Position numbers and translations under genes: made by a program. The notes below the pieces were generated by a model. That model saw only the letters and a program-made list of their open reading frames with translations, did not search any database and had not been told where the DNA came from. DNA of 64,000 nt. Source: Streptomyces phaeofaciens (GTDB taxonomy: Bacteria > Actinomycetota > Actinomycetes > Streptomycetales > Streptomycetaceae). The DNA lies in the NCBI RefSeq assembly GCF_014648915.1, contig NZ_BMSA01000029.1, positions 56,445 to 120,444 of the forward strand, given 5' to 3'. Positions 1-8,242 of this stretch are shown here, piece after piece (the stretch's first letter is position 1; each line of letters starts with the position of its first letter).

Positions 1-4
1 GCCC

Positions 5-2197
5 CTACTCCTCGGCCGGAAGGGCGACTTCTGCGGCCGCCTCCGGTCCCTGTTCGAGCAGGACCGTGAAGCCGTCCTCGTTCAGTACGGGCACCTTGAG
101 CTGCATCGCCTTGTCGTACTTCGAACCAGGACTGTCGCCCACGACCACGAACGACGTCTTCTTCGAGACCGAGCCGGTCACCTTCGCGCCACGGCTCTGG
201 AGTGCGTCTTTGGCGCCGTCACGGGTGAAGTGTTCGAGCGTGCCGGTGACGACGACCGTCAGGCCTTCGAGGGGGCGGGGGCCTTCGTCCTCGCCGGTCC
301 CCTCCTCCACGAGAGGGACGCCGGCCTCCTTCCACTTCCGGATGATCTCCCGGTGCCACTCCTCGGCGAACCACTGCTTCACCGCGGCGGCCACGATCGG
401 GCCGACCCCGTCGGTGTTCCTCAGTTCTTCCTCGGAGGCCTCGTCGATCCGGTCGATCGAGCGGAAGTTGCGGGCGAGCGCCTCGGCCGAGACCGGGCCG
501 ACGTGCCGGATGGAGAGGCCGTTGATGAAGCGGGCCAGCGGGCGGGCCTTGGCGGCCTCGATGTTCTCCAGCAGGGCAAGCGTGTTCTTCTTCGGTTCGC
601 CCTGCTGGTTGGCGAAGACGGTGGCGATCTTCTCCTCGCCGGTCTTCGGGTCGCGCTTGGGCAGCCCGCTGTCCTTGTCGAGGACGTACGCCTTGATGGG
701 AAGCAGTTTCTCGACGGTGAGGTCGAAGAGGCCGCTCTCGTCCACCAGCGGCGGGTCGGCCGGCTCCAGCGGGCGGGTGAGGGCGGCCGCGACGACGTCC
801 CCGAAGTGCTCGATGTCCAGGCACTCACGGCCCGCGAGGTAGGAGACCCGTTCCCGCAACTGCGCCGGGCAGGTACGCGCGTTGGGGCAGCGGAGGTCGA
901 TGTCGCCCTCCTTCATGGCCTTCAGCGGCGTCCCGCACTCGGGGCACCGCGCCGGCATCACGAACTCGCGCTCGCTGCCGTCCCGCAGATCGGCGACCGG
1001 GCCGAGGATCTCGGGGATCACGTCACCGGCCTTGCGCAGCACCACGGTGTCACCGATCAGGACGCCCTTGGCCTTGACCACCTCCTGGTTGTGCAGGGTG
1101 GCGAACTCGACCTCGGATCCGGCCACGTGCACCGGCTCGACCTGGGCGTACGGTGTGACGCGGCCGGTGCGGCCGACGCCCACCTTGATGTCGACCAGCC
1201 TGGTGTTGACCTCCTCCGGCGCGTACTTGTAGGCGATCGCCCAGCGCGGCGCGCGGGCCGTGGAGCCGAGCCGGCCCTGGAGGCGGATCTCGTCGAGCTT
1301 CACCACCACGCCGTCGATCTCGTGCTCGACGGAGTGCCGGTTCTCGCCGTAGTACGCGATGAACCGCCGTACGCCGTCGAGGTCGTCGACGACCCTGTTG
1401 TGCGGGGAGGTGGGCAGGCCCCAGCCCTTGAGGAGGTCGTAGGCCTCGGAGAGGCGGTCCATGCCCTCGTAGCCCTCCAGGGCGCCGATGCCGTGGACCA
1501 CCATGTGCAGCGGGCGGGTGGCGGTGACCCGCGGGTCCTTCTGGCGCAGTGAACCGGCCGCCGCGTTGCGCGGGTTGGCGAAGGGCTTGTCGCCGGCCTC
1601 CACCAGACGGGCGTTCAGCTCCTCGAACTTCTCCATCGGGAAGTAGACCTCGCCGCGGATCTCCACGAGCGTGGGCACCCCGTCGCCGGTCAGCCGGTCC
1701 GGGATCTCTGCGATGGTGCGGACGTTGGGCGTGATGTCCTCGCCGGTCCGGCCGTCGCCGCGGGTCGCCGCGCGGGTGAGCCGGCCGTTCTCGTAGGTGA
1801 GGTTGACGGCGAGTCCGTCGACCTTCAGCTCGCACAGGAAGTGGTAGGCGGAGGCGCCCACGTCCCGGTGGACGCGCTCGGCCCAGGCGGCCAGTTCCAG
1901 GTCGTCGAAGGCGTTGTCGAGCGACAGCATGCGCTCGCGGTGCTGGACGGCCGTGAACTCGGTCGCGTAGGCGCCCGCGACCTTCTGGGTGGGCGAGTCG
2001 GGCGTGCGCAGCTCGGGGTGCCGCTCCTCCAGCCCCTCCAGGGCGCGCAGGAGGCGGTCGAACTCCGCGTCGCTGACGACGGGAGCGTCCTTCACGTAGT
2101 ACCGGAAGCGGTGCTCCTCGATCTGCTCAGCGAGCTGCGCGTGCTGCTCCCGTGCCTCGGTGGGCACCGTCGTCTCCGCTTGCTTGTCGCCGGCCAC
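5..2197 (-). CDS. ligA: NAD+-dependent DNA ligase LigA
   Basis: Seals DNA nicks in replication and repair in the cytoplasm, using NAD+ as adenylate donor. The 730-residue frame has the full LigA layout: an N-terminal Ia domain, the adenylation motif CELKVDGLA with nucleophile Lys125, an OB fold, a four-cysteine zinc finger (CPECG...CPNARTCPAQ, about 417-442), a helix-hairpin-helix region (about 545-620) and a C-terminal BRCT domain (about 640-715). The length is slightly above the usual 670-700 because of a loop near 470-530. Translation starts at GTG 2197, with GGGAGG about 9 bases upstream. The MetE-like gene ends 15 bases upstream on the same strand, so the two may be co-transcribed. Confident by motif content. 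Confidence 0.97.
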   Translation of the reverse strand: MAGDKQAETTVPTEAREQHAQLAEQIEEHRFRYYVKDAPVVSDAEFDRLLRALEGLEERHPELRTPDSPTQKVAGAYATEFTAVQHRERMLSLDNAFDDLELAAWAERVHRDVGASAYHFLCELKVDGLAVNLTYENGRLTRAATRGDGRTGEDITPNVRTIAEIPDRLTGDGVPTLVEIRGEVYFPMEKFEELNARLVEAGDKPFANPRNAAAGSLRQKDPRVTATRPLHMVVHGIGALEGYEGMDRLSEAYDLLKGWGLPTSPHNRVVDDLDGVRRFIAYYGENRHSVEHEIDGVVVKLDEIRLQGRLGSTARAPRWAIAYKYAPEEVNTRLVDIKVGVGRTGRVTPYAQVEPVHVAGSEVEFATLHNQEVVKAKGVLIGDTVVLRKAGDVIPEILGPVADLRDGSEREFVMPARCPECGTPLKAMKEGDIDLRCPNARTCPAQLRERVSYLAGRECLDIEHFGDVVAAALTRPLEPADPPLVDESGLFDLTVEKLLPIKAYVLDKDSGLPKRDPKTGEEKIATVFANQQGEPKKNTLALLENIEAAKARPLARFINGLSIRHVGPVSAEALARNFRSIDRIDEASEEELRNTDGVGPIVAAAVKQWFAEEWHREIIRKWKEAGVPLVEEGTGEDEGPRPLEGLTVVVTGTLEHFTRDGAKDALQSRGAKVTGSVSKKTSFVVVGDSPGSKYDKAMQLKVPVLNEDGFTVLLEQGPEAAAEVALPAEE

Positions 2198-2212
2198 CGT
2201 GTGGTCCTCCCG

Positions 2213-3220
2213 TTACTCTGGGTTGTCCGCGAGGGATCTCGCCGCCTGGACGCAGTGGGCGAGCGCCCGGCGGGCGTACGCCGGGGAAGCCCCCGCGAGG
2301 CCGCACGCCGGAGTGATCGTGACCGCTTCCGCGAGCAGCCCCGGTGGCAGCCCCAGCCTGCGCCACAGCGTCCTGACACCCATGACGCTACCGGCAGGGT
2401 CCGACAATGCGGAGTCCGTGCCGGGCACGACACCGGCGAGGAGTCGGGTCCCTCCTTCGACCGCCTCGCCGATCGCGTCCTCGTCACGCTCGGTGAGGAG
2501 CGAGAAGTCGAAGGAGACCCCGTCGACGCCGGCCCGGCGCAACAGGGCGAACGGCACGTCCGGGGCGCACGAGTGGACCACGACGGGGCCGTCGCTGTGG
2601 ACCCCGACGACGTCCCGGAGCGTGGCCTCGACGAGCTGGCGGTCCACGGCGCGATGGGTGCGGTAGCCGCTCGCGCTCCGTACGTGGCCGCGCAGGACGG
2701 CGGTGAGGGAGGGCTCGTCGAGCTGGAGGACGAGCCGGGCGCCGGGCACGCGGCGCCGGACCTCCGCGAGGTGCAGCCGCAGGCCCTCGGCGAGGGAGGC
2801 GGCGAGGTCGCGGGAGGCGCCGGGGTCGGAGAGGGCCGCCTCGCCGTTGCGCAGCTCCAGGGCGGCGGCGAGCGTCCAGGGGCCTACGGCCTGCACCTTG
2901 AGCGGGCCCTGGTGGCCCTGGGTGAACTCCTCCAGCGCGTCGAGGTCCTCCCCGAGCCACGACCTGGCCCGCAGGGTGTCCCGGCCCGGCCGGTCGCCGA
3001 GCCGCCAACCGCTGGGCTCCACGCGCGCGTACAGCTCGACGAGCATCCCCGCGGTCCGGCCGATCATGTCCGCGCCGGGGCCGCGGGCCGGCAGCTCGGG
3101 CAGGAAGGGGAAGTCCTCGAAGGACCCGGTGGCGGTCTTGGCGGCCTCCCGCGCGTCCCCGCCGGGGAGGGACCCGACGCCGGTGGCGGGGCCGAACCTG
3201 AACTGCCTGTTTTCGCTCAC
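2213..3220 (-). CDS. MetE C-domain-like protein (cobalamin-independent methionine synthase family)
   Basis: A 335-residue protein resembling only the C-terminal catalytic barrel of cobalamin-independent methionine synthase; full MetE is about 750 residues. The zinc-site pattern is visible: His216 and Cys218 in VVVHSCAPDV and Cys306 in PACGLAG. A methyltransferase role is therefore plausible, but the methyl donor and acceptor are unknown, since such short proteins lack the N-terminal MetE half. It starts with GTG 3220 and is followed closely by ligA on the same strand. The next upstream gene ends 10 bases before it, so it sits in a leftward cluster. Family call is sound; the physiological reaction is inference. 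Confidence 0.8.
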   Translation of the reverse strand: MSENRQFRFGPATGVGSLPGGDAREAAKTATGSFEDFPFLPELPARGPGADMIGRTAGMLVELYARVEPSGWRLGDRPGRDTLRARSWLGEDLDALEEFTQGHQGPLKVQAVGPWTLAAALELRNGEAALSDPGASRDLAASLAEGLRLHLAEVRRRVPGARLVLQLDEPSLTAVLRGHVRSASGYRTHRAVDRQLVEATLRDVVGVHSDGPVVVHSCAPDVPFALLRRAGVDGVSFDFSLLTERDEDAIGEAVEGGTRLLAGVVPGTDSALSDPAGSVMGVRTLWRRLGLPPGLLAEAVTITPACGLAGASPAYARRALAHCVQAARSLADNPE

Positions 3221-3229
3221 CCCGGAAGC

Positions 3230-3622
3230 CTACGTAACGTCCGGGGGACGCCCGTACACCTCGTGCCGGCGGAAGAAGGCCTCCAGTCGCTCCGGGTCGG
3301 CGACCTCCAGGTTGTTGCGGAAGCGGCCGCGTTCCCAGGAGATGTCGGTGCCGCCGTGGTGGCTGCCGCTGCCGACGAAGTCGCCGCGGGCGTCCAGCAG
3401 GGCCACGGTCAGGCTGCCGAAGCAGCGGCAGATGTCGCCCGTGAAGGCGCCGGTGGTGGTCAGCTCCCGCAGCTCGGCCAGGGCGTCGTCGTCGTACACC
3501 TCGGCGAGCACCCGGCGCCGGGCGAGCGGACCGGCGTCGTCCCCGCCGGCCAGCACGACCGCGGCCTCGGTGCGGCTCCAGGCCTCGTCGAGCCAGGCCC
3601 GGATCTGCGCACCGTCCGTCAT
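3230..3622 (-). CDS. Hypothetical protein, 130 aa
   Basis: An acidic, soluble 130-residue protein with no signal peptide or membrane segment. I do not recognise a domain. The middle (about 55-95) has a hydrophobic strand pattern around DICRCFGSLTVALLDARGDF, suggesting a small alpha/beta fold, followed by a Gly/His-rich turn (GSGSHHGGTDISWE). It starts with ATG at 3622, 7 bases after the SDR stop, and ends 10 bases before the MetE-like gene. It therefore looks like part of the leftward SDR-to-ligA transcription unit. Codon use matches its neighbours. Confidence 0.75.
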   Translation of the reverse strand: MTDGAQIRAWLDEAWSRTEAAVVLAGGDDAGPLARRRVLAEVYDDDALAELRELTTTGAFTGDICRCFGSLTVALLDARGDFVGSGSHHGGTDISWERGRFRNNLEVADPERLEAFFRRHEVYGRPPDVT

Positions 3623-3629
3623 GCCGGCC

Positions 3630-4328
3630 TCACCGCCCGGGCCGTACCGTCAGATCGTTGATCTCCGCGTCCCTGGGCAGGTCCAGCGCCACCAGGATCG
3701 TCGTGGCGACCGACTCGGGGTCGATCCACTCGGCCGGGTCGTACTCCTTGCCCTCCTGCTGGTGCACCTTGGCCTGCATGGGGCTGGCGGTGCGGCCGGG
3801 GTAGACGGAGGTGACGCGGACGCCGTTGCCGTGCTCCTCGTTCCGCAGGGAGTCGGCGAGCGCCTTGAGGCCGTGCTTGGAGGCGGCGTAGGCGGACCAG
3901 TCGGCGCTCGCCCGCAGGCCCGCGCCGGAGTTGACGAACACCACGTGCCCGCGCGTGGTGCGCAGTTGGGGCAGGAAGTGGCGGGTCAGCTCGGCGGGGG
4001 CGATCAGGTTGACGTCGAGCTGGTGGCGCCAGGCCTTGGGGGTCAGCTCGCCGACCGGGCCGAGGTCGACGACCCCGGCGATGTGCAGCAGCGAGTCCAC
4101 CCGGTCGGGGAGCGTCTGGTGGGAGAAGGCCCAGCTCAGGCGGTCGGGGTCGGCGAGGTCGCCGACGAGCGTGCGCGCCCCGGGGAACGCGGCCGCCAGT
4201 TCCTTCGCCCGGCCCGCGTCGCGCGCGTGCAGCACGAGTTCGTCCCCGCGCGCGTGCAGACGGCGGGCGACGGCGGCGCCGATGCCGGAACCCGCCCCGG
4301 TGATCACATGAGTAGCCATGTCCGCCAT
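3630..4328 (-). CDS. Short-chain dehydrogenase/reductase (SDR)
   Basis: A 232-residue classical SDR oxidoreductase using NAD(P)H; the substrate is not predictable. The N-terminal cofactor loop GAGSGIGAAV (about 12-21), the NSGAG segment with the catalytic Ser region, and YAASKHGLKAL (Tyr-x3-Lys catalytic pair, about 149-153) are all present. The first ATG (4328) has a GGGGTGA-like site about 8 bases upstream. A second ATG three codons in (4319) is also possible. It heads the leftward cluster that ends at ligA. Confidence 0.9.
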   Translation of the reverse strand: MADMATHVITGAGSGIGAAVARRLHARGDELVLHARDAGRAKELAAAFPGARTLVGDLADPDRLSWAFSHQTLPDRVDSLLHIAGVVDLGPVGELTPKAWRHQLDVNLIAPAELTRHFLPQLRTTRGHVVFVNSGAGLRASADWSAYAASKHGLKALADSLRNEEHGNGVRVTSVYPGRTASPMQAKVHQQEGKEYDPAEWIDPESVATTILVALDLPRDAEINDLTVRPGR

Positions 4329-4346
4329 GCTCGCATCACCCCGGGG

Positions 4347-4910
4347 TCAGGCGACGCCCCGGGCCTCGGCCGGAGCCACCGTGGCCACGGCCTCCAGATG
4401 GGCCAGCACGCCGGCCGGCTCCTCCGCGAAGAACACCAGGTCGGCCAGGGGGCGCGGCAGGAAACCCTCGTCCTCCATGCGCCGGAACTGGGTCTTCAGG
4501 CCGTCGTAGAAGCCCGCGGTGTTGAGCAGGACGACCGGCTTCTCGGTGTGCCCGTGCTTCTTCAGCTCCAGGATCTCGGTCGCCTCGTCCAGGGTGCCGG
4601 CCCCGCCGACCAGGACGACGACGGCGTCGGACTTCTCCAGCAGCAGCCTCTTGCGCTCGGCGAGGCTCGTGGCGATCACCATCTCGTCGGCGCCCTCGCG
4701 GGCCTTGGCGGCGAGGAAGTCCACGGACACCCCGCAGAGCCGCCCTCCCGTCTCCTGCACGCCGTCCGCGACCACCTTCATCAGACCGCTGTCCGAACCG
4801 CCCCAGACGAGCGTGTGGCCGCCCTTGCCGAGCAGTTCCGCGAACTCGCGCGCGGGGCGCGTGTAGCGCTCGTCGAGGTCGGCGGCGGAGAGAAAGACAC
4901 AGATACGCAT
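4347..4910 (-). CDS. LOG-family (TIGR00730) Rossmann protein
   Basis: A 187-residue LOG-family protein. Members include cytokinin riboside 5'-monophosphate phosphoribohydrolases and related nucleotide hydrolases. Recognisable elements are the start MRICVFLSAAD, the GGSDSGLMK motif near residue 43, and the family signature GGAGTLDEATEILEL (PGGxGTxxE type), where the usual Pro is replaced (VVLVGGAGT). The frame extends further upstream, but MRICVFL at 4910 is the natural start because it begins the first Rossmann strand. It is divergent from the DUF427 gene with a 52-base gap that must hold both promoters. Which nucleotide it hydrolyses is unknown. Confidence 0.87.
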   Translation of the reverse strand: MRICVFLSAADLDERYTRPAREFAELLGKGGHTLVWGGSDSGLMKVVADGVQETGGRLCGVSVDFLAAKAREGADEMVIATSLAERKRLLLEKSDAVVVLVGGAGTLDEATEILELKKHGHTEKPVVLLNTAGFYDGLKTQFRRMEDEGFLPRPLADLVFFAEEPAGVLAHLEAVATVAPAEARGVA

Positions 4911-4962
4911 GGAGCCACCGTACGCGGGAAGAACCGGGGGCCCGCGAGCGCTTTTTGTGGGC

Positions 4963-5286
4963 ATGACCCAAGGACACACGATCACCATCGAGCGGGGCGA
5001 CCGGCACATCAGGGTCGTCCACGGACAGCAGGTGCTCGCCGAGACCGACCGGGCGCTAGTGCTGCGCGAGACCGGCTGTCCGGTGCGGTACTACATTCCG
5101 CGGGCGGACGTGCGCACGGATCTGCTGACCCCGTCCGACACCCACACCTACTGCCCCTTCAAGGGCACGGCGTCCTACTGGTCGCTGCCGGAGGCGCCCG
5201 ACCTCGTCTGGTCTTACCCCGACCCCAAGCCCGACGTCGCCGCGATCAGGAACCACCTCTGCTTCTACGAAGTGGAAGTGTCGTAG
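4963..5286 (+). CDS. DUF427 domain protein
   Basis: A 107-residue single-domain DUF427 protein (beta-tent fold family). Typical features are the opening ITIERGDRHIRVVHGQQVLAET, the middle VRYYIPRADVR, and the conserved CPFKGTASYWS segment followed by a WSYPDPKP turn. Function in the family is not settled. The ATG at 4963 is preferred over an in-frame upstream codon because homology-like sequence begins at MTQGHTITIE. It is divergently arranged with the LOG-family gene and lies 38 bases before the hydrolase. Confidence 0.88.
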   Translation: MTQGHTITIERGDRHIRVVHGQQVLAETDRALVLRETGCPVRYYIPRADVRTDLLTPSDTHTYCPFKGTASYWSLPEAPDLVWSYPDPKPDVAAIRNHLCFYEVEVS

Positions 5287-5324
5287 AGCGATGACCACCG
5301 TGCCGTGCGGCAGTCTGCTCTGGC

Positions 5325-6112
5325 ATGGACAAGAAGACCATTTCGCGCGACGGAACCGATGTGGCGTACGCGCGCGCGGGGCAGGGTCCCGCGGTGATCC
5401 TGGTGAGCGGGGCGATGTCCACGGGCGGCACCGTGGCACCCCTGGCGGGGCTGCTGGCGCGGCACTGCACCGTCCTCCTGTACGACCGCCGAGGCCGGGG
5501 CGAGAGCGGTGACACGGCGCCGTACGCGGTGGAGCGGGAGGTCGAGGACCTGGCCGCGCTGATCGACACGGCGGGCGGTGAGGCGGGGCTGTACGGGATC
5601 TCCTCGGGCGGCGCGCTGGTGCTGGAGGCGGCGGCGAGCGGGTTGCCGGTGCGGCGGGTGGCGGTGTACGAGACGCCGTTCGCGCTCGACGAGGAAGGGG
5701 TCCGAGAGCGCGCCGCGTACTCCGCCGACCTCACCGGGGCGCTGGCCGAGGACCGGCGCGGGGACGCCGTGGAGCTGTTCCTGCGGCTGACGGGCCTGGC
5801 CGAGGAGATGATCCAGCGGGCCCGTCAGTCACCGATGTGGGCCGGCATGGAGGCCATCGCGCCCACGCTGGCCTACGACGACGCGGTGATGGCGGGCGGC
5901 CTGGTGCCCCGGGAGCAGCTGGCCTCGGTCGGCGTACCGGTACTGGCGGCGGCGGGCGGGGACAGCCCGCGATGGCTGCGGGAGGCCACCCGCGCGGTCG
6001 CGGAGGCGGCACCGCACGGGACGTACCGGGTACTGGAGGGCCAGGCCAGACCCACATGGTGGACCCGAATGTGCTGGCGCCGGTGCTGGCGGAGTTCTTC
6101 GGGGCCTCATAG
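5325..6112 (+). pseudogene. Alpha/beta hydrolase with C-terminal frameshift
   Basis: From ATG 5325 the protein reads as a small alpha/beta hydrolase: oxyanion region VILVSGAMSTGG, YDRRGRGESGD, and nucleophile elbow GISSGGA. Near position 6040 the reading frame changes. The expected ending, with the probable catalytic His in QTHMVDPNVLAPVLAEFFGAS, lies in another frame and stops at 6112. The cause is visible: GCCAG occurs twice in tandem at 6040-6049, a 5-base duplication. The original frame instead runs on for hundreds of unrelated codons across mnmA's antisense strand. Either a recent inactivating mutation or a sequencing/assembly error. Confidence 0.85.
6040..6049 (+). repeat. 5-bp tandem duplication (GCCAG x2) causing frameshift
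   Basis: Two adjacent GCCAG copies. Removing one restores the frame from the hydrolase N-terminal part into the segment encoding THMVDPNVLAPVLAEFF and a stop at 6112. Confidence 0.85.
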
Positions 6113-6152
6113 GCCCGTGTCGTGGGCCTGCCCCGAGCCCCGAAGATCTCTT

Positions 6153-7283
6153 CTAGGACACTCCGGCCGTCGCCCGTACGGTGGCGGAGATCGTCGCCGA
6201 GCCCACCACGCGCGTGTCGTCGTACAGGACGATCGCCTGGCCGGGGGCCACGCCCCGGACGGGCTCGGTGAAGGTGACCTCGAGGGAACCGTCGACGAGT
6301 TCGGCGGTGACCTCGGTCTCGCCGCCGTGGGCGCGCAGCTGGGCGGTGTAGGTGCCGGGGCCGACCGGGGCGGCGCCGCACCAGCGGGGCTTGACGGCGG
6401 ACAGGGCACGGACGTCCAGCGAGGCGGCCGGGCCGACCGTCACCGTGTTGTTCACCGGGGAGATGTCCAGGACGTAGCGCGGCTTGCCGTCGGCGGCCGG
6501 GGTGCCGATCCGCAGCCCCTTGCGCTGGCCGATGGTGAAGCCGTACGCGCCCTCGTGGGTGCCGATCCTGGTGCCGGACTCGTCGACGATGTCGCCCTCG
6601 GCGCGGCCCAGCCGCTGGGCGAGGAAGCCCTGGGTGTCGCCGTCGGCGATGAAGCAGATGTCGTGGGAGTCGGGCTTCTTGGCGACGGCCAGGCCGCGGC
6701 GCTCGGCCTCCGCGCGGATCTCGTCCTTGGTGGTGACGGTGTCGCCGAGCGGGAACAGCGCGTGGGCGAGCTGCCTCTCGTCGAGGACGCCGAGGACGTA
6801 CGACTGGTCCTTGGCCATGTCGGAGGCGCGGTGCAGCTCGCGCGTGCCGTCCTCGTTCACGATCACCTGGGCGTAGTGGCCCGTGCAGACGGCGTCGAAG
6901 CCCAGGGCCAGTGCCTTGTCGAGCAGGGCGGCGAACTTGATCTTCTCGTTGCAGCGCAGGCAGGGGTTGGGGGTGCGGCCGGCCTCGTACTCGGCGACGA
7001 AGTCCTCGACGACGTCCTCGCGGAAGCGGTCGGCGAGGTCCCAGACGTAGAACGGGATGCCGATGACGTCGGCCGCGCGGCGGGCGTCGCGCGAGTCCTC
7101 GATGGTGCAGCAGCCCCGCGCGCCCGTGCGGAAGGACTGCGGGTTCGCGGAGAGCGCGAGGTGGACGCCGGTCACATCGTGGCCGGCTTCCGCGGCGCGG
7201 GCGGCGGCGACGGCGGAGTCGACCCCGCCGGACATGGCGGCGAGTACGCGGAGGGGGCGGGAGCGCTGCGAGGTCTCAGTCAT
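6153..7283 (-). CDS. mnmA: tRNA-specific 2-thiouridylase MnmA
   Basis: Catalyses ATP-dependent 2-thiolation of U34 in tRNA-Lys/Glu/Gln. The 376-residue protein has the PP-loop SGGVDS at 18-23, the catalytic cysteine segment NPCLRCNEKIKF, the tRNA-binding GHYAQ region, a second cysteine in DICFIADGD, and a C-terminal beta-barrel. An actinobacterial GCCTIEDSRDARR insert follows the first helix. The ATG at 7283 gives the normal MTETSQRSRPLRVL start; an upstream extension of the frame (to 7343) is not needed. A cysteine desulfurase, a possible sulfur donor, is encoded 3 kb away on the same strand. It is divergent from the amidase gene. Confidence 0.96.
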   Translation of the reverse strand: MTETSQRSRPLRVLAAMSGGVDSAVAAARAAEAGHDVTGVHLALSANPQSFRTGARGCCTIEDSRDARRAADVIGIPFYVWDLADRFREDVVEDFVAEYEAGRTPNPCLRCNEKIKFAALLDKALALGFDAVCTGHYAQVIVNEDGTRELHRASDMAKDQSYVLGVLDERQLAHALFPLGDTVTTKDEIRAEAERRGLAVAKKPDSHDICFIADGDTQGFLAQRLGRAEGDIVDESGTRIGTHEGAYGFTIGQRKGLRIGTPAADGKPRYVLDISPVNNTVTVGPAASLDVRALSAVKPRWCGAAPVGPGTYTAQLRAHGGETEVTAELVDGSLEVTFTEPVRGVAPGQAIVLYDDTRVVGSATISATVRATAGVS

Positions 7284-7365
7284 AACCCTTCCAGGGTACG
7301 GGGCGCCGGGAACCGGAGCCCGCGCATATCCGTTGACGATCACGAGGGGCGAGAAAGGGCGGGCG

Positions 7366-8025
7366 ATGGGGGCGAGGAAGCGCGACTCCGACCGGCGGAT
7401 CGGGCGGCGGGCTCTGCTGATCGGCGGGGCGGCGGCGGCCGCGGGCTCGGCGGTGCTGGCACGGGACGAGCTGGCGCGGCTGTACTGGCGGCTGCCTGGG
7501 GTGCGCAGGCCGCGGGTGGAGGGCGCGGTCGACTTCCGGGGCGCGCGCTGGGTGTCGGCCTCGGAGGCGAACTTCCGCTGGGCGGACCGGCCGGACGACT
7601 ACGGCATCGACATGATCGTCGTGCATGTCACGCAGGGCGGTCTGGACAGCGCGGTGAAGGCGTTCCAGGACCCGGGCCATCAGGCGGCCGCGCACTACAT
7701 CGTCGGCCAGGACGGCCGGGTCACGCAGATGATCCGCGAGCTGGACGTGGCGTACCACGCGGGCAACCGGGGGTACAACGAGCGGAGTGTAGGCATCGAG
7801 CACGAGGGGTTCGTGGACCGGCCGGAGGACTTCACCGACGCGATGTACGCCGCGTCGGCGCGGCTGGCGGCCGGCATCTGCCGGCGGTACGGCATACCCG
7901 TCGACCGCGAGCACATCGTCGGGCATGTGGAGGTCCCGGGGACGGACCACACCGACCCGGGCGAACTCTGGGACTGGGACCGGTACATGAAGCTGGTGGC
8001 TGCGGCGCACACCGCCTCCGCCTGA
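7366..8025 (+). CDS. Tat-type PGRP/N-acetylmuramoyl-L-alanine amidase
   Basis: A 219-residue amidase_2/PGRP-domain protein that would cleave the muramoyl-L-alanine bond of peptidoglycan outside the membrane. The N-terminus RRIGRRALLIGG followed by an Ala-rich hydrophobic run looks like a twin-arginine signal. The catalytic domain shows the usual zinc and catalytic positions: His in MIVVHVTQGG, HYIVGQDGRV, YHAGN, NERSVGIEHEG, and His/Asp in GHVEVPGTDHTDPG. The ATG at 7366 lies after the 82-base divergent promoter region shared with mnmA. Confidence 0.9.
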   Translation: MGARKRDSDRRIGRRALLIGGAAAAAGSAVLARDELARLYWRLPGVRRPRVEGAVDFRGARWVSASEANFRWADRPDDYGIDMIVVHVTQGGLDSAVKAFQDPGHQAAAHYIVGQDGRVTQMIRELDVAYHAGNRGYNERSVGIEHEGFVDRPEDFTDAMYAASARLAAGICRRYGIPVDREHIVGHVEVPGTDHTDPGELWDWDRYMKLVAAAHTASA

Positions 8026-8034
8026 AATCGAGCC

Positions 8035-8050
8035 TGTGACGCAGGTCACA
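8035..8050. promoter_or_regulatory. Crp-like palindrome TGTGACGCAGGTCACA
   Basis: A perfect 7-bp inverted repeat with a 4-base spacer (8034-8051). It fits both the classical TGTGA-N6-TCACA and the GTG-N6-GNCAC pattern described for Streptomyces Crp. It lies just after the amidase stop and about 190 bp before the multicopper oxidase start. The binding is inference. Confidence 0.55.
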
Positions 8051-8242
8051 GACACCTGAGTATGTGAACCCCGCGCGAGGGCGGCCCGCCCGACATGTCC
8101 CGCACTCCGGGCGTGACCTGCGGCACACCAACTTGGCTTTTCTTCAAGGGAGTTGACGGGTGCGGTGACCGCACAGCCTCCCCGGCTCGCTCCTACGTAC
8201 GCCTCAGTCCTCACATAGCCCCGGGCCCGAAGCTCCACGCCC

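Noticed and set aside
5325..8039. A 904-codon frame continuing from the hydrolase
   Set aside because: After the 5-bp duplication the translation has no domain, and it runs antisense to mnmA and through the amidase in another frame. Read-through artefact.
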